Positions 15,151 through 24,030 are shown, counted from the first letter of the stretch. The stretch is 59,626 nt of DNA from Oscillospiraceae bacterium (GCA_017436955.1 JAFSCD010000009.1:1-59626), one strand, 5' to 3'. Made by a program: numbers and translations. Notes: generated by a model not told the origin, from the letters alone.

Positions 15151-16902
15151 TTACATCTTCTCCGGGGCGGAGAAGCCCAGGATGTGGATGCAGGCTTCGA
15201 GGATCCGTTTGGCAAGACCGATCAGTGCGATGTAGCCGTTTTTCAGGTTTCCATCTTCTTCGCCGAGGATACGGGTCTCGTGGTAGAACTTGTTGACACA
15301 GCCTGCCAGATCGTAGATATAGGCGCAGATCTGGTTGGGGGAGGAGGTGTTCAGCGCCGCTTCCAGCGTGGGACCCAGCTTGGTGATGGACAGCATCAGA
15401 TCCTTGGCAGACGCGTTGGTGGGCGCCTGAATGCTCAGATGCTCCCAGGCACCGAACTTTGCCAGAATACTCTTGATGCGCACGATGGTGTAGAGGATAT
15501 ACGGACCGGTGTTACCCTCAAAGGCGGCAAACCGCTCCAGGTCAAAATTGTAGTCCTTGGTGGGCTGATTGCTCAGGTCGCCGTATTTCAGGGCTGCCAG
15601 AGCGATCTTCGCCGTGGTTTCATCCACCTCGTCATCGCTGACGATCTTGTTTTCCACAACCTTGCCGCGGACAAAGTCGGTCATATCGGAAATCAGCTGC
15701 TCCAACCGCAGAACACCGCCGTCGCGGGTCTTGAAGGGCTTGCCGTCCTTGCCGTTCATAGTGCCGTGACCGACGTGACCAAGCTCCGTTTCAGGGCGTA
15801 CGATGCCGCCCTTTTTGGCAGCGCGGAATACCTGCTCAAAGTGCAGATTCTGCCGCTTGTCGGTAACGTAGAGCATCTTGTCCGGTGCCCAATCCTGCAT
15901 GCGCTGCACCATAGTTGCCAGGTCGGTGGTGGCGTAAATGGCAGCGCCGTCGGACTTGACCAGAATACAGGGAGGAACCTCTTTCTTGTCGCCTTCTTCG
16001 GCAACGGGGAATACCAGCGCGCCTTCGCTCATAACGGCGTGACCTTCGTCCTTCAGCCGCTGGATCATAGCAGGAATATAGGGATCGGCGTCGCTTTCGC
16101 CCAGCCACTTTTCAAAGTGGACATCCAAAAGGTCGTAAATGCGGTGCAGATCCTCCAGAGATACGCGCATAATGTGCTGCCAGATCGCCCGGTAGCCGGG
16201 GTGACCCTGCTGCAGCTCGAAGGTGGCGACGTGTGCTTTTTCGGCAAATTCCGCATCCTCTTTCTTTTTGGCAGAGGCGGTGGGGTAGATCTCTTCCAGC
16301 TCCGAGAGGGTAAAGGGCGCTTCCTTGGGATATTCGCCGGTAAAATCGGGATCGAAGTAGGGCAGATCCGGCTTCCGTACCTGCAGCTCTGCCACGATCA
16401 GACCTATCTGCAGACCCCAGTCACCCAGGTGTACGTCGCCGATGGTGTTATAGCCCATAAATTTATGCAGCCGCTTCAGCGCCTCGCCAATGATGGCAGG
16501 GCGCAGGTGACCGATGTGCAGGGGCTTTGCCACATTCGCGCCGCCGTAGTCTACGACCGCGGTCTTGCCGGCGCCGGTCTTTTCAACGCCGAAATCCTCT
16601 GCAAGGCGCATTTCCTCCAGATACCGCTGCAGGAAGCTGCCGGACAGCTTCAGATTGATGAAGCCGGGCATTACTGCCTCCACCATATCGTAATCGTTGG
16701 CGTCCAGCTTGGCGACCACAGCGCTGGCGATCTGGATGGGCGCGCACTTGTACTGCTTGGCGGCAGCCAGTGCGCCGTTGCACTGATATTCACACAGGTC
16801 AGGCCGGTTGGATACGGTTACTGTGCCGAAGGCGGCGTCATAACCGGCATCGGCAAATGCCTGCTGCATATTGGCAGTGATGATATCCAGGATTCTTTTC
16901 AT
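15151..16902 (-). CDS. argS: Arginyl-tRNA synthetase
   Basis: A 583-residue class I aminoacyl-tRNA synthetase that charges tRNA-Arg. The N-terminal additional domain covers residues 1-110; GGANVAKPLHIGHLRPAIIG contains the HIGH motif at about 129-132; the C-terminal part has the DALR anticodon-binding domain ending in HILGFSAPEKM. The KMSK motif is not obvious, as in many ArgRS proteins. The start chosen (MKRILDII) follows AAAGGAAACTGAAA; it is 2 bp after the stop of the upstream ABC-F gene, so the two are co-transcribed. Confidence 0.95.
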   Translation of the reverse strand: MKRILDIITANMQQAFADAGYDAAFGTVTVSNRPDLCEYQCNGALAAAKQYKCAPIQIASAVVAKLDANDYDMVEAVMPGFINLKLSGSFLQRYLEEMRLAEDFGVEKTGAGKTAVVDYGGANVAKPLHIGHLRPAIIGEALKRLHKFMGYNTIGDVHLGDWGLQIGLIVAELQVRKPDLPYFDPDFTGEYPKEAPFTLSELEEIYPTASAKKKEDAEFAEKAHVATFELQQGHPGYRAIWQHIMRVSLEDLHRIYDLLDVHFEKWLGESDADPYIPAMIQRLKDEGHAVMSEGALVFPVAEEGDKKEVPPCILVKSDGAAIYATTDLATMVQRMQDWAPDKMLYVTDKRQNLHFEQVFRAAKKGGIVRPETELGHVGHGTMNGKDGKPFKTRDGGVLRLEQLISDMTDFVRGKVVENKIVSDDEVDETTAKIALAALKYGDLSNQPTKDYNFDLERFAAFEGNTGPYILYTIVRIKSILAKFGAWEHLSIQAPTNASAKDLMLSITKLGPTLEAALNTSSPNQICAYIYDLAGCVNKFYHETRILGEEDGNLKNGYIALIGLAKRILEACIHILGFSAPEKM

Positions 16903-16904
16903 TT

Positions 16905-18509
16905 TCAGTTTCCTTTCTGCTGGCTGAGCCATTCCAGATACTCGTCATAGGTGCCGTAGCGGTCAACGATGGTGCCGTCGGGCAGGAACGCGATCACGCG
17001 GTTGCAAGTGGACTGCAGCAGTTCGTGGTCGTGGCTTGCCAGCAGTACCACACCGGTAAAGGCCTCAAGTCCCTTGTTCACAGCCTGAATGGACTCCATA
17101 TCCAGGTGGTTGGTAGGCTGATCCAGCAGCACCACATTGGCGCCGGAGAGCATCATCTTCGACAGCATACAGCGTACCTTTTCGCCGCCGGACAGCACGT
17201 TAACGCTCTTGAAAACGTCCTCGTTGGAGAACAACATTCTGCCCAGGAAGCCACGCAGGTACACGTCGTCCTTCTTGGCGGAGAATTCCCGGAGCCAATC
17301 CACAAGCTGGCAGGTATTGCCCTCAAAATAAGCGGAGTTATCCTTGGGCAGGTAGCTGCGCACGGTGGACACGCCCCACTTGATGGAGCCTTCGTCCGGC
17401 TCCAGCTCGCCCATCAGGATCTGCATCAGGGCGGTCTGTGCTTTCTCGTTTTCGCCCACGAAGGCGATTTTGTCGGTGCGGCCTACGGAGAAATAGACGT
17501 TGTTCAGCAGCTTTTCACCGTCAACGGTGACGGATACGTCCTTGACGGTCAGCACATCCTTACCCAGCTCCCGTTCCGGCATAAAGCCCACGAAGGGATA
17601 GCGACGGGTAGAGCAGGGCATTTCCTCCACTGTCAGCTTGTCCAGCAGCTTGCGGCGTGCGGTGGCCTGCTTTGCCTTGGATTTGTTGGCGGAGAAGCGC
17701 TGGATGAACAGCTGCAGTTCTTCGATCTTTTCCTGATTGCGCTTGTTCTTGTTGCGGATCATCGCCTGGATCATCTGGGAGGATTCGTACCAGAAATCGT
17801 AGTTGCCTACGTACATCTTGATCTTGCCGTAGTCGATATCCACCGTGTGGGTGCAGACGGTGTTGAGGAAGTGACGGTCGTGGGAAACGGCGATGACCAT
17901 ACCGGGGAAGTCCAGCAGGAAATCCTCCAGCCAGTTGATGGCCTCGATATCCAGGTTATTGGTGGGCTCGTCCAGCATAACGATGTCGGGGTTGCCGAAC
18001 AGCGCCTGGGCAAGCAGGATCTTCACCTTGAGTCTGGGGTCAACGGTGGCCATAATGTCATAGTGCATATCGGTGCCGATGCCCAAGCCCTGCAGCAGAC
18101 GGGATGCGTCGGATTCCGCTTCCCAGCCGCCCAGTTCTGCGAATTCCGCTTCCAGCTCGGCGGCACGGATGCCGTCGTTATCGTCAAAGTCGGGCTTTTC
18201 GTAGATGGCGTCCTTTTCCTTCATCACATCGTAAAGATGCTGGTTACCCATAATGACGGTGTCCATAACGGAAAATTCGTCATAGGCGTTCTGATTCTGC
18301 TTCAGAACGGACACACGCTTGTCGGGGTCGATGCTGATGGCGCCGGTGGTGGAATCCAGTTCACCGGTGAGGATGCGAAGGAAGGTGGACTTGCCGGCGC
18401 CGTTGGCGCCGATGATGCCGTAGCAGTTGCCCGGCAGAAACTGCAGGTCAACGTGCTGGAACAGCCATTGACCGCCAAATTGCATACCCAAATTGCTGAC
18501 AGTAATCAT
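16905..18509 (-). CDS. ABC-F family ATPase (YbiT/YkpA-like)
   Basis: A 534-residue soluble protein with two ATPase domains and no membrane segments. The first has CYGIIGANGAGKSTFLRILT and signature-like sequences near residue 150 with MLDEPTNNLD; the second starts near 320, has a degenerate Walker A (FVGENEKAQTAL), and LSGGEKVRCMLSKMML with LLDQPTNHLD. The linker between them is charged and helical (KNKRNQEKIEELQLFIQR). ABC-F proteins act on ribosomes. The altered second Walker A (GENEKAQT, lacking GKT) is shared by the YbiT/YkpA branch as I remember it. AAGGAGTTAGAA precedes the ATG. Operon with argS. Confidence 0.92.
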   Translation of the reverse strand: MITVSNLGMQFGGQWLFQHVDLQFLPGNCYGIIGANGAGKSTFLRILTGELDSTTGAISIDPDKRVSVLKQNQNAYDEFSVMDTVIMGNQHLYDVMKEKDAIYEKPDFDDNDGIRAAELEAEFAELGGWEAESDASRLLQGLGIGTDMHYDIMATVDPRLKVKILLAQALFGNPDIVMLDEPTNNLDIEAINWLEDFLLDFPGMVIAVSHDRHFLNTVCTHTVDIDYGKIKMYVGNYDFWYESSQMIQAMIRNKNKRNQEKIEELQLFIQRFSANKSKAKQATARRKLLDKLTVEEMPCSTRRYPFVGFMPERELGKDVLTVKDVSVTVDGEKLLNNVYFSVGRTDKIAFVGENEKAQTALMQILMGELEPDEGSIKWGVSTVRSYLPKDNSAYFEGNTCQLVDWLREFSAKKDDVYLRGFLGRMLFSNEDVFKSVNVLSGGEKVRCMLSKMMLSGANVVLLDQPTNHLDMESIQAVNKGLEAFTGVVLLASHDHELLQSTCNRVIAFLPDGTIVDRYGTYDEYLEWLSQQKGN

Positions 18510-18598
18510 TTCTAACTCCTTATTTTTGGCTCATAATCGTTCATCTTATACCATATCACAAATATGCAGAAAAAGGAAGCACTTTTTTGGGAAAATGC

Positions 18599-18630
18599 GT
18601 AAAAAACCGCCTTCCGGTAAGGAAGGCGGT
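18599..18630 (-). terminator. Terminator of ribU
   Basis: On the minus strand ACCGCCTTCC pairs with GGAAGGCGGT, followed by TTTTTT. It lies just after the ribU stop codon. Confidence 0.9.
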
Positions 18631-18635
18631 AGAAT

Positions 18636-19355
18636 TTAGTCCATACGAAGGGAGAAGACCTTGGCAGTTCGCTTGTATAACAGCAATGTAAGTACAGAAA
18701 CGACTGAGCCCTTGATAAGATTCAGCGGCGCAACACACAGCATAACGAAGGTAGTAATGTTGCTGACATTGCCGTTGATCTTACTGCCCATGGAAATGAT
18801 GACATCCAAGGGCAGACCGAACAGCTGGGAGAACTTGGGCAGCAGATAGACTGCATTAAATGCAGAGCCGAAAACAGTCAGGATGACCGTACCCGTAATC
18901 AGACCGAGGATAGCGGTCTTCTTGGTTTTGCGGATATGATAGATAATTGCGGCAGGAAGAACCAGGCTGCAGCCTACGGCAAAGTTTGCAAAGTCGCCGA
19001 CAAATGCGGTGGTAGTGCCCTTCAGCAGAAGCTTCAGCAGAATTTTGACACCCTCGCAGGCGACGGTAGCCGAGGGTCCAAGATAGAAGCCGCAGAGAAG
19101 AACAGGAATTTCTGAGAAGTCCAGCTTATAGAATTCCGGAGCCAGGAACAGCAGCGGGAAGTCTAGAATGTGCAATACTGTGGCGATGGCTGCGCAGATG
19201 CCAATAATACTGACACGGCGGGCAGCAGAGAGCTTTCTCTTGGCAGGAAGGAGAAAAAGTTCAGAAATCCGGGCCAGCAGATACAAACCGGCAATGATCG
19301 CAGCGCAAACAAGGACAAAGACGAGATTTTCCTGTAAGGTTTTCCATAGTTCCAT
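18636..19355 (-). CDS. ribU: Riboflavin ECF transporter S component RibU
   Basis: A 239-residue membrane protein with about six helices. The signature EFYKLDFSEIPVLLCGFYLG, followed by GPSATVACEGVKILLKLLLKG, and FVGDFANFAVG are typical of RibU, the substrate-binding subunit that takes up riboflavin with the ECF energising module. It has an extra N-terminal helix (residues 8-32) with a basic loop. TGAGGTG precedes the ATG. An FMN riboswitch and a terminator directly upstream support the assignment. The ecfA1/A2/T genes are not in this window. Confidence 0.94.
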   Translation of the reverse strand: MELWKTLQENLVFVLVCAAIIAGLYLLARISELFLLPAKRKLSAARRVSIIGICAAIATVLHILDFPLLFLAPEFYKLDFSEIPVLLCGFYLGPSATVACEGVKILLKLLLKGTTTAFVGDFANFAVGCSLVLPAAIIYHIRKTKKTAILGLITGTVILTVFGSAFNAVYLLPKFSQLFGLPLDVIISMGSKINGNVSNITTFVMLCVAPLNLIKGSVVSVLTLLLYKRTAKVFSLRMD

Positions 19356-19372
19356 AGCGTTTCACCTCAATA

Positions 19373-19402
19373 AAAAATGCCCCGAGTATACACTCAGGGC
19401 AT
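19373..19402 (-). terminator. Riboswitch-controlled terminator before ribU
   Basis: On the minus strand ATGCCCTGAGT pairs with ACTCGGGGCAT (one G-T pair), followed by TTTTTTA, 18 bp before the ribU start codon. It is the expression platform of the FMN riboswitch, which should switch off ribU when FMN is plentiful. Confidence 0.88.
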
Positions 19403-19420
19403 AAAAATTGCGCATAAGAG

Positions 19421-19695
19421 ATCTTCTTCCATCCAGACTTTACTGTCGGTATTGGAGTTTCACCAATTCAACGCCGAAGCGCTCGCGGACTGTTTTGGGC
19501 AACTTCTGCAATACACTCGCCGCCGGAATAACGGTCCTTTTGCCGCAACTCTTCGCTTTGAAAACCTTGAAATACGCAAAGTATTCCTACGGCTTCAAAG
19601 CTCGATTTGCTACAAAAATCCTCGTTATCCGCCTGACGATCGCATTACAGAATTTGCCCACCGCCGGTCGGGAATTGCACCCTGCCCTGAAGATG
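19421..19695 (-). promoter_or_regulatory. FMN riboswitch (RFN element) with a greatly extended P3 arm
   Basis: Reading the minus strand, the RFN core is clear: P1 start CATCTTC, P2 GGGCAGGGTGCAATTCCCGA, then CCGGCGGT, AGTCCGCGAGC, P5 TTGGTGAAACTCCAA, P6 CCGACAGTAAAGTCTGG and P1 end GGAAGAAGAT. Between CGGCGGT and AGTCCGCGAGC, where P3 normally has a loop of a few to some twenty bases, there are about 160 nt. The insert begins with GGGCAAATTCTGTAAT and ends with ATTGCAGAAGTTGCCC, which pair and so prolong P3. The core aptamer appears intact. Confidence 0.93.
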
Positions 19696-19710
19696 TATTC
19701 GATTGACTCA

Positions 19711-19739
19711 AGTATAGCATCGCTTATGTGCCTTGTCAA
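19711..19739 (-). promoter_or_regulatory. Promoter of the ribU transcript
   Basis: On the minus strand TTGACA - 17 bp - TATACT, ending about 16 bp before the riboswitch P1 helix. Confidence 0.9.
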
Positions 19740-19760
19740 GACGGGGTTTTTGTGATATGA

Positions 19761-20282
19761 TCACTCTGTAACCGCGGTGGGATCGGTGGCGTCTGTTGCG
19801 GGCGTGGTTGCCTGCTGCAGCTGCTCCGGCTTCCGGAAGCCGTGGATGTGTCCCTTTGCCGCGGTATCGGTCACGTCGCCGCCGATGACCTGATTTTTAT
19901 ACACCAGAAGCGTGGCATATACCGGCTCCACCGCACCGGGATAATTGTTGATCTTGTAGACGTAGCGCATGACGGTCTTGCCGGCGTACTGGCTCAAGTC
20001 ATAGCCCTGCTGCTTCTGCAGCGTATTGTAGCGGTCAAAGACCTCGCTGGTCTGTTCCGGGATCCGCACCTGACTGCTCTCCACGGGGGACGTAGTAACG
20101 TCCCAGCCGAAGCCTCTGAGAAATTCCACCCGGGCATCGTTATTGGAAATGTTGGTGGTGGCGGTGGGTGAGGCGTTGTTGCCACCGCCCAGCAGCATCA
20201 CCAGCGCGGCAATGGCTACGACGACTGCTGCAAAAATTATGGCGATCTTTTTCTTATCGACCTTTGCGGTCATTACCAGCAT
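19761..20282 (-). CDS. DUF4830-type membrane-anchored protein
   Basis: A 173-residue protein with a short basic N-terminus, one hydrophobic helix (about residues 10-30, IAIIFAAVVVAIAALVMLL), a Ser/Thr/Asn linker, a compact extracellular domain with VEFLRGFGWDV and QQGYDLSQYAGKTVMRYVY, then a Thr/Ala-rich tail. The domain resembles DUF4830 of Firmicutes, whose function is unknown. The start follows GGAGGG at 8 bp; a second ATG three codons on is also possible. Divergent from the rsuA-type gene. Confidence 0.8.
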   Translation of the reverse strand: MLVMTAKVDKKKIAIIFAAVVVAIAALVMLLGGGNNASPTATTNISNNDARVEFLRGFGWDVTTSPVESSQVRIPEQTSEVFDRYNTLQKQQGYDLSQYAGKTVMRYVYKINNYPGAVEPVYATLLVYKNQVIGGDVTDTAAKGHIHGFRKPEQLQQATTPATDATDPTAVTE

Positions 20283-20353
20283 AGAAAATCCCTCCAATTT
20301 TGAATTCGCATTACACACTATTCACGGTTGGACGAGGTTAGAACGGAGGCACT

Positions 20354-21061
20354 ATGGAGCGGTTGGACAAATTTTTGGTGGAATGTGGCATCGGCAGCCG
20401 CAGCCAGGTGAAGAATATTCTCAAATCCGGTGCGGTTACGGTAGACGGCGTTGTACAGAAAGACGGCGCAGTGAAGATCGACCCCGGCAAGCAGGAGATC
20501 CTGTATGCCGGAGAGGCTCTGCAGGGGAAACGCAGAGTGGTTGCGATGCTCCACAAGCCGGCTGGCTTTGTGACCGCTACGGAGGACAAGCAGGAACGGA
20601 CGGTTATGGAGCTGCTGCCGCCGGAGCTTGCGCGGCAGGACATAAAGCCCGTGGGCCGGCTGGATAAGGAGACCGAAGGACTTTTGCTGTTTACCAATGA
20701 CGGCGACCTGTTGCACCGGCTGATCTCTCCGAAAAAGGAAGTGCCCAAGGTGTATTACGCCCGGCACGAGGGTCAGGCGACCCAAGACGATGTAAAGGCC
20801 TTTGCCGACGGTCTTACCCTGCGCGACGGTACTGTGTGCCGCAGCGCTGCGCTGGAGCCCATAGGGGCAGGGGAGAGCCGAATCACGGTTTGCGAGGGGA
20901 AATATCATCAGGTCCGCCGGATGATGGCGTCCCGTGGGATGACCGTACTGTACCTGAAGCGGGAGCGCGAGGGCTGCCTGGAATTGGGCGCGCTTGCCCT
21001 GGGCGAGGTGCGGGAACTGACGGCGCGGGAGATCACGGAGCTGGACAATGAGTGCCGTTAA
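20354..21061 (+). CDS. RsuA/RluB-family pseudouridine synthase
   Basis: A 235-residue rRNA pseudouridine synthase. An S4 RNA-binding domain fills residues 1-60 (MERLDKFLVECGIGSRSQVK), followed by the catalytic domain with VGRLDKETEGLLLFTNDG; Asp104 is the catalytic residue. EGKYHQVRRMMA follows near residue 185. Length and domain order fit RsuA (16S U516) better than RluB, but the target is not certain. GGAGG precedes the ATG. A hairpin terminator follows. Confidence 0.9.
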   Translation: MERLDKFLVECGIGSRSQVKNILKSGAVTVDGVVQKDGAVKIDPGKQEILYAGEALQGKRRVVAMLHKPAGFVTATEDKQERTVMELLPPELARQDIKPVGRLDKETEGLLLFTNDGDLLHRLISPKKEVPKVYYARHEGQATQDDVKAFADGLTLRDGTVCRSAALEPIGAGESRITVCEGKYHQVRRMMASRGMTVLYLKREREGCLELGALALGEVRELTAREITELDNECR

Positions 21062-21076
21062 TATGACGATACTTTT

Positions 21077-21108
21077 GGGCGCTGCGCTGCAGCGCCCTGT
21101 CATTTTTA
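21077..21108 (+). terminator. Terminator after the rsuA-type gene
   Basis: GGGCGCTGC pairs with GCAGCGCCC across a 3-nt loop, followed after 5 bases by TTTTT. Slightly imperfect U-tract placement. Confidence 0.7.
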
Positions 21109-21162
21109 GGGAATAATACATAAAAATCGCATATGATTTTGCAATAAAATGACAAAAGGTAC

Positions 21163-21191
21163 TTGCAATATGCGCAAAAAGGGTGTATACT
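21163..21191 (+). promoter_or_regulatory. Promoter of the PucR/CdaR-type regulator gene
   Basis: TTGCAA - 17 bp - TATACT, 57 bp before the start codon. Confidence 0.8.
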
Positions 21192-21247
21192 AATCGTGCA
21201 ATTTTGTGAAAACCGTGTTTGTGCTTAATTTTAGGGAGGATTGTAAA

Positions 21248-22336
21248 ATGTCTAACAGCGTTTTTCAAGGTGTTATTTCCCAACTGAAAGAAATTTCCGA
21301 CCGCACCTTTGGCGTGATCGATACCGACGGCTATGTGGTTTCCAGCACCGACGCAGCCCTTCTGGGTGAGCGGTGGCAGGATGCGGCTGTAAAGACGGCC
21401 GGCTGCTATGAGGGTGTTGTAACCTTTAATCAAAAAACCTTCAAGCCCATTTTCGGCAACAACAATGCGCTGGACTATGCCGTGTTCTGCTCCGGTGATG
21501 ACGAGAGCGCAAAGCTGTCGTGCCAGATGGCCTTTATTGCCCTGAACGATGCCAAGACCTTCTACGAGGAGAAGCACGACCGCAGCACCTTCGTAAAGAA
21601 TATCATCATGGACAATATCCTGCCCGGTGACATTTACATCCGTGCCAAGGAGCTGCATTTTGCCACCGAGGCACACAGAGCCGTATTCCTGGTGCGTCAG
21701 CTGGGTCACGGTGACGTGGCTACCGTGGACGTGATCTCCGGTCTGTTCCAGGATAAGACGCAGGACTTTGTGTTAAGCGTCAATGAGACCGACGTTGCCG
21801 TTATCAAGCAGATCGGCAACAATACCACCGCCGCAGAGCTGGAGCAGATCGCCCAGAACATTGCCGATACGCTGAAAAATGAGCTGTTCGTCAAGTCCGT
21901 TATCGGTATCGGTACCGTGGCGGAGCATCTGCGCAATCTGGCGGATTCCTACAAGGAAGCACAGACCGCCATTGACGTGGGCAAGGTGTTCGACACCGAG
22001 CGCAGCATCATCAACTACGAAAATCTGGGCATCGGCCGGCTGATCTACCAGCTGCCTACCACCCTTTGCGACATTTTCCTGGACGAGGTATTCAAGAAGA
22101 ACTCCATTGACTCTCTGGATCAGGAAACGCTGTTTACCATCAACAAATTCTTTGAAAACAACCTGAATGTTTCCGAGACATCCCGTAAGCTGTTCGTACA
22201 CCGCAACACCCTGGTCTACCGCCTGGAGAAGATCAAGAAGCTGACGGGTCTGGATCTGCGTGAATTCGACCACGCCATCGTGTTCAAGGTGGCGCTGATG
22301 GTGCGCAAGTATCTGTCCTCCCGGGACGCTCGCTGA
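21248..22336 (+). CDS. PucR/CdaR-type transcriptional regulator
   Basis: A 362-residue protein with an N-terminal sensor-like domain (residues 1-130, containing GVIDTDGYVVSSTDA), a middle GGDEF-like/CdaR domain, and a C-terminal PucR-type helix-turn-helix: FFENNLNVSETSRKLFVHRN followed by TLVYRLEKIKKLTGLDLREF. Relatives include sugar-diacid and purine-catabolism regulators, but no such pathway genes lie nearby; its target is unknown. The ATG is chosen because GGGAGGATTGTAAA precedes it; the frame extends 14 codons upstream without support. It has its own promoter and terminator and precedes ftsEX. Confidence 0.85.
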   Translation: MSNSVFQGVISQLKEISDRTFGVIDTDGYVVSSTDAALLGERWQDAAVKTAGCYEGVVTFNQKTFKPIFGNNNALDYAVFCSGDDESAKLSCQMAFIALNDAKTFYEEKHDRSTFVKNIIMDNILPGDIYIRAKELHFATEAHRAVFLVRQLGHGDVATVDVISGLFQDKTQDFVLSVNETDVAVIKQIGNNTTAAELEQIAQNIADTLKNELFVKSVIGIGTVAEHLRNLADSYKEAQTAIDVGKVFDTERSIINYENLGIGRLIYQLPTTLCDIFLDEVFKKNSIDSLDQETLFTINKFFENNLNVSETSRKLFVHRNTLVYRLEKIKKLTGLDLREFDHAIVFKVALMVRKYLSSRDAR

Positions 22337-22347
22337 CACTTTTTTCG

Positions 22348-22381
22348 GCAGGGCTGCAGTTTATTGCAGCCCTGCTTTTTT
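22348..22381 (+). terminator. Terminator of the PucR/CdaR-type gene
   Basis: GCAGGGCTGCA pairs with TGCAGCCCTGC around a 6-nt loop, followed by TTTTTT. Confidence 0.93.
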
Positions 22382-22463
22382 CGCTGTAAAATTTTGCCGG
22401 TATATTGACACAAATGTTACAATATGTTACAATTTTACCATACTGATTCTGGAGCTGTTCAAT

Positions 22464-23153
22464 ATGATTGAATTTACCAATGTTACCATGTCGTACTCTG
22501 TCGGCACAAAAGCTCTCAAGGGCGTTTCCATGCAGATCGAGGACGGCGAATTTGCATTTTTGGTGGGACCTTCCGGTTCCGGCAAGTCCACCATTATCAA
22601 GCTGATCACCGGTGAGCTGAAGCCCACTTCCGGCACAGTTCACGTTAACGGTTATTCTTTGGAGCGGATCCGCAAGCGTGAGATCCCCTATATGCGCCGT
22701 ACCGTCGGCGTTGTGTTTCAGGATTTCCGCCTGATCGAAAATAAGACGGTATATGACAATGTGGCGTTTGCCATGCGTGTCATCGGCGCAAAAGAGCGGG
22801 AGATCCGTGAGCGCGTGCCTTACGTGCTGGAGCTGGTTGGTCTGGAGACCAAGAGCCGCCGCCATCCCGGTGAGCTGTCCGGCGGTGAGCAGCAGCGTCT
22901 GGCCATCGCCCGTGCGCTGGTGAACAACCCCTCCACCATTATTGCCGACGAGCCTACCGGCAACCTGGATCCTGCAAGAAGCCTGGAAATTATGAGCCTG
23001 CTGCAGGAGATCAATAATTTGGGTACGACGATGCTGGTGGTCACCCACGAGCACGATCTGGTGGAGCGCTTCCCCAAGCGCGTGATTGTAATCGACAACG
23101 GTCTGGTTGTCAGCGACGGAATGGACGGGTATTATCGTTATGAAGATCAATAA
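22464..23153 (+). CDS. ftsE: Cell division ATP-binding protein FtsE
   Basis: A 229-residue ABC ATPase. It has Walker A GPSGSGKST near residue 35, the Q-loop VVFQDFRLIENKTVYDNVAF typical of FtsE, signature LSGGEQQRLAIARA, Walker B TIIADEPTGNLD and the H-loop VTHEHD. With FtsX it forms a complex that transmits ATP-driven changes to a murein hydrolase activator. The ftsX gene overlaps its 3' end by 14 bp. Confidence 0.96.
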   Translation: MIEFTNVTMSYSVGTKALKGVSMQIEDGEFAFLVGPSGSGKSTIIKLITGELKPTSGTVHVNGYSLERIRKREIPYMRRTVGVVFQDFRLIENKTVYDNVAFAMRVIGAKEREIRERVPYVLELVGLETKSRRHPGELSGGEQQRLAIARALVNNPSTIIADEPTGNLDPARSLEIMSLLQEINNLGTTMLVVTHEHDLVERFPKRVIVIDNGLVVSDGMDGYYRYEDQ

Positions 23154-24030
23154 TTTGGGATATTTGATCAAAGAGGGCATCCGGGGCATTTTCCTCCACG
23201 GATTTATGTCCTTTGCGGCTGTGATCGTTACGATCGCCTGCCTTTTGATCGTGGGCAGCTTTTCCAGCCTGGCCTATAACTTCAACGTCATCGTGGAGGA
23301 TCTGAACAAGACCAACGAGGTCATGGTCTATGTGGACGAGACATTGTCCGATGCCCAGGCGCGCAGCGTGGGCACGCGGATCAATCAGATCGAGAATATT
23401 TACAATGCGCAATTTGTTTCCCGGGAAGAGGCGCTGGAAAACTTTATCGCTGACCACGAGGGTGACGAAGCCTTTGTGGGCGTGGATGCCAAGGATCTGC
23501 GCCACCGCTATGTGGTGACCCTGGAGGACAATAACCTGATCCACGAGACCGTGGAAAAGCTCCGGGACGTGGAGGGCGTTGCCAAGGTCAATGCGAATTT
23601 CGAGCTGGCAGAGGGCTTCTCTGCGATGCAGAATGTACTGCGCGTGGCATCTGCCGTGGTGATCGTCGTCTTGCTGATGGTCAGCCTGCTGATCATCTCC
23701 AATACCGTCAAGCTGGCAATGTATGACCGCCGGGATGAGATCGCCATTATGAAAATGGTGGGCGCCACCAACGGCTTTATCCGGCTGCCCTTCGTTGTGG
23801 AAGGCTTCACGCTGGGTATGGTATCGGCCGCGGTGTCCTTTGGTCTGATGTGGATGCTGTATGACTGGGTGGTTGTGCAGCTGGATGCTGTAAGCACTTT
23901 GAAGCTGCTGTTCCATTTCGTTCCCTTTACGGAGCTGCTGGCACCGATGGCGATTACCTTTGCCGTTTTCGGCTTTGTTGTGGGCATCAGCGGCAGCTGG
24001 ACGTCTATCCGCAGATTTATGGATGTGTAA
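23140..24030 (+). CDS. ftsX: Cell division protein FtsX
   Basis: A 296-residue membrane protein. One helix near residues 20-45 is followed by a large extracellular domain (about 50-165) and three C-terminal helices, the FtsX topology. The segment LAMYDRRDEIAIMKMVGATN after the second helix is the conserved coupling region. The start chosen is MKINNLGYLIKEGIRGIF, overlapping ftsE by 14 bp; the frame is open further upstream inside ftsE but that part is not FtsX-like. Confidence 0.95.
   Translation: MKINNLGYLIKEGIRGIFLHGFMSFAAVIVTIACLLIVGSFSSLAYNFNVIVEDLNKTNEVMVYVDETLSDAQARSVGTRINQIENIYNAQFVSREEALENFIADHEGDEAFVGVDAKDLRHRYVVTLEDNNLIHETVEKLRDVEGVAKVNANFELAEGFSAMQNVLRVASAVVIVVLLMVSLLIISNTVKLAMYDRRDEIAIMKMVGATNGFIRLPFVVEGFTLGMVSAAVSFGLMWMLYDWVVVQLDAVSTLKLLFHFVPFTELLAPMAITFAVFGFVVGISGSWTSIRRFMDV

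Noticed and set aside
15133-18515. Plus-strand open frames of 605 and 496 codons opposite argS and the ABC-F gene
   Set aside because: Antisense to two confidently identified genes; no known motifs.
19377-19755. Two plus-strand open frames of about 110 codons upstream of ribU
   Set aside because: They lie within the FMN riboswitch and its terminator read from the other strand; no ribosome binding site.
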